Shown here piece by piece: positions 12,148 to 23,210 of a stretch of DNA of 64,000 nt; position 1 is the stretch's first letter; the number at the start of each line of letters is the position of its first letter. The stretch spans positions 431,890 to 495,889 of the forward strand of contig NC_054708.1 in assembly GCF_016097555.1 (NCBI RefSeq), written 5' to 3'. The notes beneath the pieces were generated by a model that saw nothing but the letters and a program-made list of their open reading frames with translations, was not told where the DNA came from and made no database searches. Origin of the DNA: Gigantopelta aegis. Lineage: Eukaryota; Mollusca; Gastropoda; Neomphalida; Peltospiridae. The position numbers were made by a program, and so were the translations under genes.

Positions 12148-12316
12148 GCAAACAGTCAAATGTTACATATCATTTTCAATATATACCTTTATATTAAATA
12201 ATAAAAACTGTCAAGTGTTGCATATCATTTTTAAAATATCTCTTTATATTAAATAATAAAAACTCAAGTGTTACGTATCATTTTCAAAATATATCTTTAT
12301 ATTAAATAACAAAAAC
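12148..12316. repeat. About 56-bp tandem repeat, 3 copies
   Basis: Three copies of a unit containing AAGTGTTACATATCATTTTC and CTTTATATTAAATAATAAAA. Confidence 0.85.
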
Positions 12317-12739
12317 ATACATGACGATGTAGTTGATAAAACCCTGGATAACCGCTAATGTCTCTCATGACAATGTACATTTGTTGTTTTATTTACAAAA
12401 ATTAAATTGAAAACATTAACTTGCAGTTTGCAAACCACACCGCCTTGTTCGGGATGGACAAAACAGTTAAGAATTAGTCCAGATGCCTGAGATGGGGCCA
12501 TATCTTGTTAAAAAAGTGACATTAAAATTGGCCAAAAAATATTGACACAATCAAACTAGCAGCAAGTCGCTCGCATATTATCATAATACAGAGTTGCATC
12601 TAGGATCTAAAAAAAGGGGGCACTGTCCCTCGCCTTCTCCGAAAAAAGGGGGGACCAAGACTCAAAGAAGGGCTACATTAAAAAAAAACCCGCCTACATT
12701 TAAAAAAAACACCCCACAATATACGTAAATTTGCTTATT
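12317..12739. other. Non-coding stretch
   Basis: Low-complexity patches (AAAAAAAGGGGG, ACATTTAAAAAAAACACC) and no supported gene. Confidence 0.4.
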
Positions 12740-12890
12740 CAGGGCTTGCCACTTGCCGAATTTTAGGAATAATTGGTGATTTGGCAAAAACAATTTGTGT
12801 AATAATTGTTATTTTGTTGTAAAATAGCTATAGGTTTTGCATTTTTGAGATAATTTGGCGAAATTTTCTTATCACCCAGAGCTAGCCCTG
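12740..12890. mobile_element. Small hAT5-like MITE
   Basis: 151 bp with ends CAGGGCTTGC and GAGCTAGCCCTG, so the terminal inverted repeat is roughly CAGGGCTWGC. The flanking pentamers are TTATT and TCATT (4 of 5 match). It lies inside the downstream part of the minus-strand frame at 12,891-13,074. Confidence 0.55.
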
Positions 12891-13074
12891 TCATTATAGA
12901 CAATGTAACTAAAGAAGACTTCTTAGAACTAGTCTCCTTTTCCGAGTTTTCATCTGGCTCACAGTCACTGTCCGACGAAGAGGTGGTGGGTTCGCAAGTC
13001 TCCACTGTTTTCTCTTTTTTAGACTTTGTGAATGAAAACTCAAAGAGAGTAGCACTGGCAATCCGCTTCGACAT
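12891..13074 (-). pseudogene. Acidic, serine-rich coding fragment cut by a MITE
   Basis: A minus-strand frame starting MSKRIASATLFEF, then a lysine-rich patch and a Ser/Asp/Glu-rich patch (SSSDSDCEPDENSEKE). The composition resembles the disordered N-terminus of zinc-finger or hAT-derived proteins, but no domain is seen and I do not recognise the family. The frame runs into the MITE at 12,890, so the original C-terminus is lost. It could also be a chance frame. Confidence 0.3.
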
Positions 13075-13504
13075 CTTCGATTCTATCATTCATGAACGTC
13101 GCAAAAACGTGCAGACGACTCTCCATTTCTGGTAAAATGTAAAAAAATAGCTCATCGGCTGATATAAATAGCCTGACCAATGAGAAATACACATACAATT
13201 ACTACTCGGAATTGCAGAGAAATGGAAGGGGGCCCTGCATGGGAGAAGTGTATTAAAAAATAAAATAGCAATCTCACAGAGTTCCTGAAAGTGCAGCCGA
13301 CAGCAAGTTTTCACGGGATTCTTCCCGCACGCTCTTTGTATTTTTGCCAGATTTTACAAAGGTAAGCGCAAATGTCGCAATCCAGCACCCTAAATGCAAC
13401 TCTGCTAATACTATTAGCCAGAAAGAAAATGTACAGTGAATACCATTTGAGTCTGTCCTAAATGAAAATGTGCCAGTCACCAAATGTTGATATATTACTG
13501 CACT

Positions 13505-13586
13505 ACCAGTCGTGTTGCAATGGCTGGAACGAGAAACAGCCCAATGGGCATCAGGCAAGTGCTTTACCACTGGGCTACGTTCCGCA
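13505..13586 (-). mobile_element. SINE family 1 head fragment
   Basis: Only the tRNA-like head and the start of the body remain: in reverse complement GTAGCCCAGTGGTAAAGC with GGGCTGTTTCTCG. Part of the head (the B-box region) is deleted. Confidence 0.75.
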
Positions 13587-15260
13587 CCTACAGCATGTCC
13601 CCTAATGCAAACTTGTGATTAGAGTCAGGGATGACAACTGTAACCTCACTGTGTTTATATGACGGTTTCTGCTTAGAATACACAAAATAAGCACAACTTA
13701 TGCAAATGCAGGCATGTTGACAAACACCTAAGGCACTGTGCAGGTGAATAGGTGAAAACACAATGTTCATTACAAATTGTAGTTCGCCCCAGCAGTCGCG
13801 GTGTGTTTTGTCACACTGATTCAGTTTCAGTGTGTTTCTTTTTTAACCTGCCAGACCCTAAAATCGATGGTCGCCCAACGACTATCTTTGTAAAATTCTT
13901 AGTCATCCTCAGCGAATAAAGTGACTTGTAGGAGTATATGCTAAACATTTTACTGAAAATAAAATACCTGTAATGCACCATAGCCACGGTTCAACAATAA
14001 ACAAGCTGCCCGCCACCCCCGCAATCCAGTGGTCCCTACAATGCATGTGCTATGAACAGTCAACAGTTCACTTTATGCTGGTAATTTACATGTATTTTCG
14101 ATCATGTCCAATGATGCTGAGATTCAAATACTTAGTAATAACGGTGTAGTTACTATTTTAATATTTACTTTTAATCTGTTTTCAGTTCGCAAAGTATATT
14201 TTATTTTTAACAATAAGGAAAAAATACATCTTGAAAAAAAAATCCAATCTAGTCCATAGCAAAAAATATGCTGCAGAGAATAAAAACATCTGCAGCATTT
14301 TCCACGGGTAATTACAGAGATTTTTCATATATCTTGAAATCTTTATTAAAATAATATTATTAAAACTCTGATCAGTTCAGCAAAACCGGAACTGTCTATG
14401 AATGTCAGACCGACAACATCTCCAGTTCAATTAAAAGATGAGTCGGCTTGTATTTCATATCAACCTTTTTCTACCAAATTCTGAGAGGCAAAATAAGGAG
14501 TATGTCTTTACACACAACGATATATGGTAACCAAGCTTTCCTTTTTTTTGTTTTAATGGTGTGGTGCCACACGGCTGCCCTCCTTTAATTTTCACCCAGC
14601 TAGAACACTGCATGGTGTTTTTTATAACCCTATTATGCCTGTAGTTAATAAATGTATGTGACAGACTTTTATAAGGGGTAGCTTTTTAGTGGACAACACT
14701 CCCAAAACATACTGAGGTGACGACAATCGAGAGTAGCACAGTGTTTGTAAAGTTGGAGCTAATTTTTAGCATGTTTGTCCTGATGTGAAAATTTGCAGAA
14801 AACATTTTTTTTTCAAATCTTGATTAGCAATATTTCTAGTCAATTAAAAATTTATTAGCAACTACTGTTTGATATTTTAAAATTGTTTTTAACAAACTCT
14901 CAAACTTGTGTACTGAATCGTGATGCGATACTAACAAAATGTTCGCTGATCTGTGAAGACAAACAAAATACACCTCAATAGTTATTTGATGGACATGTAC
15001 AACAATTACAAATTGTTTTATCTTAAGGAATCGTAAATGTTTCTGGACACATACAAATATTCACTAATGTGAAGATCTTTTGATGTCCATGTTCAGTGGA
15101 CTTGTGAAAATTCTGCTTCTTTCTATCAATGCTTTACAGTAAAGTTGGGGAAAACCATCACTGTTTTTGAAAATCATACACACCCTGCAACATGCCTACA
15201 AATGCAAAGGAGAAATTTGAAAGATGATCCTGATTTGAAATGAAAGAAATGATTATTTAC
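13587..15260. other. Presumed intron or 3' flank of gene A
   Basis: The exon at 15,261-15,643 ends with a consensus splice donor, so gene A must continue to lower coordinates. I could not find the next exon with confidence. The sequence is AT-rich and otherwise featureless. Confidence 0.4.
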
Positions 15261-15643
15261 CTTGAACTGTGACATGAAACCTGAGGAGCCAGCAGTAGCA
15301 GACTGTGAACCGTCATCAATGACTCCCTGTGAACTGTTCGAATAATTAACCGAGGAGTCCAAGCCAAGAGACAAAGAGTCTTGTAAACGATCACCAAAGT
15401 CACTATCAGTAGGATCTTGCACATTGTCCTGAGTGTCTAGCGATATCACAGAGCTCACATCTTCCTCTTTCACTGTGGCAGACAGTGGCAAGCGAATACT
15501 TTCACCGGTGGCCTGTGATGAGCTTGGAGATGGGAACGACAGGGAGGATGTTTGCTGCTGCGTCAAAGAGGAGTCTCCTCCTTCAGAATAAACAGTCCTC
15601 ATAGAGGACACATCAGCCGGGCTGCTGCCAGGATCAACTTTGT
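15261..15643 (-). CDS. Gene A, second coding exon
   Basis: Exon of an unrecognised protein, read on the minus strand. The acceptor is TTGCTTCATTTCAG before position 15,643 and the donor is CAAG|GTAAAT after 15,261. The exon supplies two bases of a split codon plus 127 codons and ends at a codon boundary. Joined to the upstream exon (phase 1) it gives Asp-Lys-Val-Asp at the junction, matching Asp-Lys-Leu-Asp in paralog gene B. The product is rich in Ser, Thr and Asp, with a VKEED motif that fits a SUMO-type consensus, and it is probably disordered. A nuclear role is inference. The exon length (2+3n, ending in phase 0) has the same form as the matching exon of gene B. Its 3' splice site is tandemly duplicated (15,633-15,716). 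Confidence 0.8.
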
Positions 15644-15716
15644 CTGAAATGAAGCAACTCTGCTTATTATCCCTATCAACTTTGTCTGAAATGAAGCAAC
15701 TCTGCTTATTATCCCT
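15633..15716 (-). repeat. Tandemly duplicated 3' splice site of gene A
   Basis: A 42-bp unit occurs twice (15,633-15,674 and 15,675-15,716). It spans the intron end and the first 11 exon bases, and a third partial unit follows. Each unit carries TTCATTTCAG followed by ACAAAGTTGAT, so there are two equivalent acceptors 42 bp apart. Use of the upstream one would add 14 codons in frame with no stop. Confidence 0.85.
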
Positions 15717-15741
15717 GTCAACTCTGTCTTCTTATTATTCA

Positions 15742-16083
15742 TAAGGCTTCTAGAATATTTACAAAATCCACTAACCATGGGATCAGTGACTTTAAAAATT
15801 TACTAGCCATGATTACAGATTCACTAGCCCTACTTTACTGAATACAGTTTTACTAATAGTAATAATCAGATATGTTACCTAAAGGGGGATATAACAATTA
15901 AAAGCACCAAGTTTGGGGGGAGGAAGTTGGGGGCAGGATATTCATATTTACAAAATAAGACAAATGCAGCATTAGACAAAAACAATTTCACTAGCCGTCG
16001 GGCATGGCAATAGTAGTTATTTACTATCCCACCATTGAATATCACTAGCCATGGGAGTGGTGCTACCATAATCTAGAAGCCCT
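15742..16083. mobile_element. MITE-like element in the gene A intron
   Basis: Inverted ends GGCTTCTAGAATAT and (reverse complement) GGCTTCTAGATTAT enclose several CACTAGCCATGG-type words. Similar words occur near 19,310-19,380 and 37,465-37,520. No target duplication is clear. Confidence 0.5.
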
Positions 16084-16085
16084 GA

Positions 16086-16265
16086 AATTTCTATCCCTGT
16101 TATCAACTGTCTGAAAGTAAGTACCTTAACTCTGCTTATTATTCCTATCAACTTTTTCTGAAAATAACTGCTTATTCTTCCTATTCCTGTTATCAACTTT
16201 ATCTGAAATTAATTAACTCTGCTTATTATTACTATCTGGAAGTAACTCTGCTTATTAATCCTATC
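16086..16265. repeat. Degenerate repeats derived from the splice-site unit
   Basis: Four or five imperfect copies of the 42-bp splice-site unit (words CTCTGCTTATTATTCC, TATCAACTTT and TCTGAAA), lying on the far side of the MITE-like element. The element seems to have landed in an already existing array. Confidence 0.65.
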
Positions 16266-16514
16266 CCTGCTATGAAATTGCCAATAACCTCAATATGATT
16301 CCATTGATCTGTAGAAAATAGAAAATAGAAGTGTTTGTATCTACGTTAAGTGAGCAGCAAAGTAAATGCCTAATAGTAAGGATTTCTGAATGTGTTCGCC
16401 ATTTGGAAATGTATCTGATATTGATGTTTTGTTAACATTAACCAAAAGAAAAATTCTAGTAAATGTGGTTTACTTAAGAAATGAACACAAATAATCGTTG
16501 GTGCATCACTGGCT

Positions 16515-16643
16515 GCACCGGTTATTGACCACTGGTTTCCCCGGTTATTGACCACTGGTTGCACTTGTTATTGATCACTGGTTTGCCCCGTTATTGACCA
16601 CTAGTTTGTTCGGTTAATGACCACTGGTTGCACTTGTTATTGA
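16515..16643. repeat. 23-bp minisatellite beside the gene A donor
   Basis: About 5.6 units of GGTTATTGACCACTGGTTTCC with variants. It ends 9 bp from the intronic GTAAGT donor of the first coding exon. Confidence 0.9.
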
Positions 16644-16652
16644 CCTACTTAC

Positions 16653-17324
16653 CTCTTTTAGCAGCTGGTGAGCCCTGCTGATGGTTAAATTCGATGGATG
16701 TTCGTTTCTGACCCGAGGCTGGGCTGGAGGAGAATGCAGTGTCGTTTCTCGACGAGGAGTCGATGGATCGAGGCTGTATCTGATCAGGAACATGTCTCAA
16801 CTGCTGTTCAAACGGGTTTCCTAACTTTATTGATTCCCTCCCATGAACAGGACTGCGGCTCAAGCCAGATGAAGAATAACCCCTCTGTCCATGGTTAAAG
16901 GCACCTGAACGGTGACTAGAAAACCTCTGGTGACGTGGCGTGCTGGCATGGGAAGTGACCATGTCCGGACTATCTCGCAGAACAATCGTCACTTCATCCG
17001 CATGTGACTGTGAAGTTCTTAGTGCACCACTTGGAACTTTGTTTTCACTGCCTCGCGCTGACACAGACGGTTCTTTACGCAGGGTCTTGAATGCCTTCGT
17101 ACAGTAACTCTCACTAATAACGTTTCCTGAACTCTGAAGCATCTCACTGAGCACATACCGTTCCTTTTTATGATTGTCTATCTCCACAGCCAGGTAGCCA
17201 CTCAGTTCCACACACTGCTCAAAATCAATGTACTCCCGACAGAACTTCTGCATGGCTTCAACGAATGAAGTAAAGAATTTAACAGAGTACTGTTTATCCA
17301 TGGTGCAATTTCACTTTTCCACCT
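16653..17324 (-). CDS. Gene A, first coding exon
   Basis: Coding from ATG at 17,301 to 16,653 (216 codons plus one base), then the donor GAG|GTAAGT. The acceptor TTTCTTTTACAG lies just above 17,324, so at least one upstream non-coding exon exists. Residues 1-80 form a compact, cysteine-containing, predicted helical region (FFTSFVEAMQKFCREY, then HKKERYVLSEMLQ). Residues from about 81 on are Ser/Arg/His-rich and disordered, ending in a basic SPAAKR. I do not recognise the family. The first 80 residues are shared with gene B (54,662) except position 8 (Lys here, Gln there), after which the two diverge completely. The ATG is supported by conservation of start position and splice layout in both genes. 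No stop or frameshift is seen, so the exon looks functional. Confidence 0.85.
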
Positions 17325-17619
17325 CTGTAAAAGAAAAAGTATTTGTCAAAAATTGATCATTTAAAAGATATTTATAATCCAATAGATTTCACAACAAAAT
17401 TGAAAAATATAGACTAAAAGTAAAGATTTAATTGATCTTAACTCATGATTTTTAATTACCGTACTGCCATTTGTTTATTCTGGAATTCCTAATAGAAGAT
17501 TAGAAACTTTTCATTTTGTTTGGGACATTATCGCTTATAACAATACAAGTGATAGCATTCGTCATTAAAATTATTAACCTTGGGTCCCAAATAATATTTT
17601 ACCCATGTTTGAAAGGGTA

Positions 17620-18110
17620 GCGACGTCACCTCTTGCATGCACTGATTAAATAAATACAGTAATTTAACGCTAGGTGCTTTACTTTGATTAGCCTGAAATG
17701 TCAAACATATATCATTAAATGCTCACAAATATAAAAAAGTATTTTAAAAATATACATATTTTAATGTATATTAATTAACAAAACAAAATTATGTAGTATG
17801 TTCAAGCAAAAATGACCACCTACGATAACCAAGTACATGATTTGTCAGTTCTGTGATTTTAGATGAGACTGTAAACTTAACCAATAGTATTACAAAATCT
17901 TAATTATTTACTGTAATAAACCATGTCGGTTGATAATGTTCATTACCATTTTAGTGGCTCCACATTATTTGTTGAAGAACTTTGTTTTCTTCAGCAGTAT
18001 GGTGACATGGGTCATGATTCACTACATGCTAATGACATAAGTGCCTACACTTTGTTCATACCATTGAAGACTAATATTACGAGATGTCAATACACATCAG
18101 ATTGGTAAAA
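17620..18110 (+). repeat. R1 family copy with its distal part
   Basis: Diverged relative of 9,880-10,690. It shares AGGTGCTTTACTTTGATTAG and, at 17,915-18,100, the GTTGATAATGTTCATTACC and CAGCAGTATGGTGACA block. It lies upstream of gene A's coding start and might include its leader region. Confidence 0.65.
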
Positions 18111-18639
18111 GAATACATCACAATACCGCGTGTTAAAAGGGCTCTAACTTAACAGCAGCAATTGCCGTGATTGAGATATAAATTGCCGAGGCCAGGAGCA
18201 TCACTGACAGCAAAATTAATATATCTGGTGTGCATTATCTGTCAGTATTTAACATACATGCGTACATTTGAAATACGTACATGCAGCAAAATAACCTTTC
18301 ATTCATATTTATTTGCTACAAAAGTTACTTTTAACAAAATTGCCATAGGCACATAAAATTACTGTTTCACCCACATTACATCATCCACGACCCTCCACTT
18401 ATTTCTAGGCTTGCTGAAATAATCATGTCTAGAAATAGAACTCACCTATATCAGGGACCACAACTCTTGAACACACATTAAGGATGCAATTAAATCTGGG
18501 TAGTTTTATTTTGGTATTTGTAAAGAACACTAGTTAATGAATACATACAGCAATTTTCATAAAATTACCTCTTGAAATTGCATAAAAGAAAAGTCAGTAC
18601 TTGCACTGTGAATTTTTCATGAATTTAAAATAAGTTAGT

Positions 18640-18965
18640 TTGCTTTGTTTAAAGACACCACAAGAGCACATTGATTTATTAATCAGGGATGAAAGCAAAG
18701 GCTGAAATATTTTTCAGCTGAGGACATATTTTTTGGGGTGCAAAAAAGGCAGAATTCCTCCTAAAGGTGGCTAACTTTCATCCCTGATTAATCATCAGCT
18801 ATTGGATGTCAAACATTTAGTAATTTTGACAGTGTCTTAGATAGGAAACCTGATATATATTTTTCCATTAGTAGCAAGGGATCTTTTATATGCACCATCC
18901 CATATACAAGATAGTACATACCACAGCCTTTGATGTACCAGTCATGATGCAGTATCATGCACTGA
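18640..18965 (-). mobile_element. SINE family 1, minus strand, split by a MITE
   Basis: SINE 3' body (GTTTAAAGACACCACAAGAG, ATCATCAGCTATTGGATGTC, AAGGGATCTTTTATATGCAC) interrupted at the conserved TTAATCATC by a 105-bp insert (18,683-18,787). The tRNA head is missing. Confidence 0.85.
18683..18787. mobile_element. 105-bp MITE with TTAA target duplication
   Basis: Perfect 13-bp inverted ends, TCAGGGATGAAAG and CTTTCATCCCTGA, flanked by TTAA on both sides (18,679-18,682 and 18,788-18,791). Other SINE copies show the uninterrupted target. A TTAA duplication is typical of the piggyBac group, but the ends do not match the usual CCYT start, so the superfamily is open. Confidence 0.85.
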
Positions 18966-19089
18966 CTGGATTAAAATAAATATGTAGTTTTTTCGATATA
19001 TCCTTATAAATACTTCTTTTTTTAATCTTCATCCAGAATTAAATGTCTTTCCAGTGAGATACAAGATATCTTTGATTTGAACACTATTT

Positions 19090-19290
19090 TTAGCTCCCCT
19101 TAAAGTGACAGATCCTAGTTGTTAAACAATATGTCATGATGTTCACCATTAGAGCCAGTCTTAACAACTAAGGTCAGATATTATCTATATTGTATTGTTT
19201 AGAATATCAATTTCGGGACACCTGAAGTGTCTATGATGATCCTGGTGGTTGTAATGCCATAAAATGCACACACTTCTGAGAAGTAACCCA
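19090..19290 (-). repeat. R1 partial copy, minus strand
   Basis: Reverse complement contains TTACTTCTCAGAAGTG, CAGGATCATCATAGACACTT and AGGATCTGTCACTTTAAG, in the same order as R1 at 10,190-10,400. Confidence 0.65.
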
Positions 19291-20013
19291 GGAATTCTAG
19301 CTATTTTTTATTAATTCACTTGCTCTGGGGCCAGTGGATTTAAAAATTCACTGGCCATGGTGAAAAATTCACTTGCTAATTAACTGTTGATAAAACAAAC
19401 AAAAACCCCAGTAAATTAAAATAATTAACTTTTCAATATACATTTTGCATACTAAGATCATGTTTAATCAATTTGTCAATTTACACAACAGCTGATTAGG
19501 CATACTTTATGGTTTGTTTAGAAAAACATGCAAACAATTTGCATCAGTATGGAATAAAGTTACCTATTAAACATTTTAAAATTGTTTTCACTAAAACCAT
19601 CTAAGTTATAAAAATAATCCATATTACCTATTACAGCTTACAATTAACAGCATTAAATTTTAAAAACAAATTAATATTTTGTCATAAATGAGCATATATT
19701 TATTTACTTATGAATACAAACTCCTCCCCCCTCCCCAACCAGAAAACCCCCATCTTTATTAGCATAAATTGTACCTGTGTATGTATTACAGTTTAAGACT
19801 TACACCCCCACCACCACCAAATTAGTAGGGGTGCAACAATATGTCCAAAACCGTATCGCAATATATTATGATACAGCAAATCCGTATTGCAATATAGTTA
19901 CTATTATTTAATATTTATGTAGAGTTTTACTACATTGTGTGTTAATTTTGTGATGATGACTTAATTAAGTGTGTGGTAAGATTAGTACACGTAGTTGCAC
20001 CACTAAAGCGAAC
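19291..20013. other. Non-coding stretch with CACTGGCCATGG words
   Basis: Around 19,300-19,380 are words like those in the 15,742 element. The remainder is AT-rich, with a CCCCCACCACCACC patch near 19,805 and no gene. Confidence 0.4.
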
Positions 20014-20120
20014 ATCCATCTTACACCATTTACAAACTGACACCCCTCCTGGATTTCACTTGTCCATCTTACACCGTTTACAAACTGACACCCCTCCTGC
20101 ATTTCACTCGTCCATCTTAC
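20014..20120. repeat. 48-bp tandem repeat, about 2.3 copies
   Basis: Unit with TCCATCTTACACCATTTAC and CTGACACCCCTCCTG, directly abutting the end of the DIRS element. Confidence 0.85.
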
Positions 20121-20157
20121 AAACTGGAGAAAACTTGGTGTTTTCTCTTTTATAGAT

Positions 20158-20298
20158 ACATCACCTGTCCTCGGTGCATATTCCCTACGATTAGTAGACT
20201 GGTCCAAACATCCCAACAGCCAATGGGATGGCTTAAATTCTTCCACGGTGTACCCTTCCTGTTCCGGTCACACGACTACAACTTCCTTCTTTTCCCTG
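20158..20298. repeat. DIRS inverted terminal repeat, low-coordinate copy
   Basis: Complementary to 25,113-25,252 with few mismatches. The outer edge continues to about 20,124, with TTTTCTCTTTTATAGATACA unique to this end. Confidence 0.9.
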
Positions 20299-20352
20299 AG
20301 CGAATCGCACAGAGAACTGGAAGAGGAGAGGAAGGGTGGGAAATCATTCCAT

Positions 20353-20439
20353 GAGGACAGGTGATGTATCTATAAAAGAGAAAACACTTCAAGTTTTCTC
20401 CATTTCTTTTCAACATCACCTGTCCTCATAACTAGTGCA
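20353..20439. repeat. DIRS internal complementary region
   Basis: Its left half (GAGGACAGGTGATGTATC on to AGAGAAAACAC) is complementary to the low-coordinate terminus. Its right half (TTTCTTTTCAACATCACC on to ACTAGTGCA) is complementary to the high-coordinate terminus. The junction of the two element ends is thus preserved inside the element, as expected for a circular replication intermediate. Confidence 0.88.
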
Positions 20440-20710
20440 GCATTCAACAGATGGTGGCGGGTTCCATACTCCGAAGATGTACAAGTGTTCACCCCATGGA
20501 CCGGTAAGAACTGACAGTGGAAAAAAGAAAGCCAACCAAAATTAGCCCATACTCCAAACGATGCATAACAACCAATATCCATGCTGTTAGTATTGACAGT
20601 GGGAAGAAGGCATCCGTCAGTGGTATGGAGGAACGAAGTCGTGAAGCACGAAAAAGGTCACAAATTCGTTCTCCAACAAGGAAGTTCTTAAAGGTGGGTA
20701 AGCATCACCA

Positions 20711-21118
20711 CCGCGGATGCAGGTGTTAGTTAAACAACCAACCAATAATTGTATACCAAATGGAAACAAATATGGTGGAAGCATCCATCAGAACATTAAA
20801 CCAACAAAACCCTGATTTTTTCTTACTAGTAAAACGGTGGAGAAGTTAGTTCAATTAATAGGAAAACAGGTCATTAGTGTACAGTTCATTGACTAACTAG
20901 TGTTATCCATACACCGCAGATGCAGGTGTTAGTTAAACAACCAACCAATAATTGTATACCAAACGGAAACAAATATGGTGGAAGCATCCATCAGAACATT
21001 AGACCAACAAACCCCCGATTTTTTCTTACTAGTAAAACAGTGGAGAAGTTAGTTCAATTAATAGGAAAAAACAGGTCGTTAGTGTGCAGTGCATTAACTA
21101 ACTAGTGTTATCCATACA
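20711..21118. repeat. 202-bp tandem duplication inside the DIRS element
   Basis: Two head-to-tail copies starting CCGCGGATGCAGGTGTTAG and CCGCAGATGCAGGTGTTAG, with a handful of differences. It lies between the recombinase gene and the internal complementary region. Confidence 0.9.
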
Positions 21119-21236
21119 AAATGTTCCGACACCAACCAGTGCAAAACTTCAGAAAGGTGTGCAAAAACAATTTGTCAAATGAAGTCCTCACTTGTCGATT
21201 CAATGGACATCTTGGGGTACAGTCCTGAATCCAACA

Positions 21237-21800
21237 TCAACGACGACGAGGACAACCAGAGTTAACCAAAGTTTGAGCTGCAACCACCGGACCCAGATGA
21301 TGGAATCCCTCTACATCTTCGGTCGATACATCCTGCAGATAGTAGTTAGCAAAGATGGAATCGGTGGCCCAATAACACCTGGATACAATACTGGAAACCG
21401 AAGTGTTACAATGCAGCGACATAGTAGCGGCTAAGGCACGCAGTTCATGTGGGTTAGCAGCCGACGGTGGAGGTAATCCAGCTTTGTAGGCACACAAAAT
21501 CGTGGATCGGATCTAAGTAGACACTTTGTTCTTAGTAATGTCTTTTAGATGTCTCTGATTACAAGAGAGAAACAATCTCTTTCGATGTTTGCGAAAAGAG
21601 GCAGTTTTCTACAAATACAGCTTAAGGGCTCGAACAGAACACAACGACAAGTCTTCCACGTCGTGTGAACCCACGATAGAAGAGAGTGTTGTAACATCAT
21701 AAGTACGAGGACATTGATCAGGCAGTTGATTTTTAGCAACAAAGTTCATCAAAAGTCCCAATGACACTGAAGAGTAATCGCGATTAAAGCGCACCATGTC
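21237..21800 (-). pseudogene. DIRS tyrosine recombinase, two nonsense mutations
   Basis: A single frame from about 21,800 to 21,237, interrupted by two TAG codons (one after LKLYL, one in the ST*IRST stretch where the family usually has Trp). Recognisable parts are the DLSLCSVRALKLYL core segment, the H-x-x-R motif in HELRALAAT, and the nucleophile region FANYYLQD with its tyrosine. In life it would insert the circular DNA copy of the element by strand exchange at a Tyr. The product cannot be made now without readthrough. Confidence 0.85.
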
Positions 21801-21805
21801 GACAT

Positions 21806-22657
21806 CTAAAGCATGCATTTCCTCACACTCTTGCCGCTGTACCGAACCCGAGATAATGTCCATGCATGTAGTTGATACAAGCTTGGATTTGGATTTGGAT
21901 GATGCTGGCTCGACGTGGGATGAAGCAAGAGGCGATCCCAATCTGGTAGCGGTAAAGGATCTGGTTCCGCAAGACGTAGAAGGTCTGGATACCAGATTCT
22001 GCTTGGCCAATTTGGAGCGATGAGAAGTAATCGACAATGGAACTCCTGAAATCGCTGGAGGACTCGTGGTAGTAATATTGGAGGCGGAAAAGCATACGCG
22101 TCCAGATTATCCCAGCTGATGGCCAAGGCGTCGAGATCCAGTGCGTTGGAATCCGGTACCGGCGACATGTACGGTCTTAGTTGATGATTGAACCAAGTCG
22201 CGAACAGATCTACATTCGGGGTCCACAGTCTTTCACAAACCCACCGGAACGCTTCTGGATTGAGCATCCACTCGGTGCTTTGTGGAGCGGACGGTGTGGA
22301 CAATGTGTCGGCCAGAACATTTGACACTCCTGGGATGTGTCGTGCTCGGAGATGTAGCGGAATGGCATCTGTCATCTTGAACTACCGATTGATGTAAGCC
22401 GCCGTTGTCACATTGTCGGCTGCTACCATTAGTGTTGCATTTATCAAGAGATGACGCCAATGACGTATCGCATTGAACACTGCCAGAAGCTCTAGCACAT
22501 TGATGTGAAAACTTGATTCCTCGGCAGACCACAGCCCTGACGCTGTCTGACTGTTGAGATGTGCTCCCCAACCTTCTCTTGAAGTGTCCACAAACAGATG
22601 GTGAGTCACTTGGAATGGCATCAAAGAGACTCCTCCTAAGATGTTCGACGGAGTCAA
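21806..22657 (-). pseudogene. DIRS RNase H domain and downstream linker
   Basis: The RNase H part (22,657-22,382) shows HHLFVDTSREGWGAHL, with the first catalytic Asp, and then HINVLELLAV with Glu and MVAADNVTTAAYINR with Asp. After a frame change it continues as LRARHIPGVSNVLADTLS and a conserved tail (LFATWFNHQLRPYMSPVPD, then LLLIAPNWPSRIWYPDLLRL), typical of DIRS polyproteins before the recombinase. RNase H would remove the RNA strand during cDNA synthesis. The frameshift near 22,380 breaks it. Confidence 0.85.
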
Positions 22658-22659
22658 TC

Positions 22660-23210
22660 ACCATTGTAGACTAGAACTTGTAGACTAGAACTTTGGATAC
22701 CGCTAATTGAATCTTGTTCCATCAGTCTGTAGGAACCTGAAGGAGTTCCAGATCGGTACGTATCTGAATCCCAATGAATTGGGAGATTCTGTGTTGGTAG
22801 CAGTAGCGATTTTTTCTGGTCGACAATCCATCCGAGACGGTTCAAGAACTGAAGTACGTAGCTGACTTGGCCTGCTAACTTCGTCTTGTTCTGGCACTTC
22901 AAAAAGACAGTCGTCCAGGCATGGGTAAAATGATATACCCTGCTGATGAAAACCCGCCAAACGGCAAAACTATCCATGCACTGGACCATAGTAAATAGTC
23001 GCGGTAAAAAAACAAAAACAGCGTGATGGCGACTGGATAACTTCCGGAGCCAGAGGAAGTAGGGACTGACTGGCAACACCACCGGATGTAGCGATCGATC
23101 TGCCGAATATATCGGTAATGTCATCGAACAACCACCGGACTGACGCATTCTGTCGTCAACACCAACCCGGTACGCATGTAACATCGAATCGATGCCGTAG
23201 CACAACTGAC
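22660..23210 (-). pseudogene. DIRS reverse transcriptase, frameshifted
   Basis: The active-site box appears as ISFYPCLDDCLF (normally Y-x-DD type) in one frame. The following FLNRLGWIVDQKKSLLLPT segment lies in another frame and the NSLGFRYVP segment again in the first. At least two frameshifts therefore disrupt the domain. The first two thirds of the RT are poorly preserved. Confidence 0.8.
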
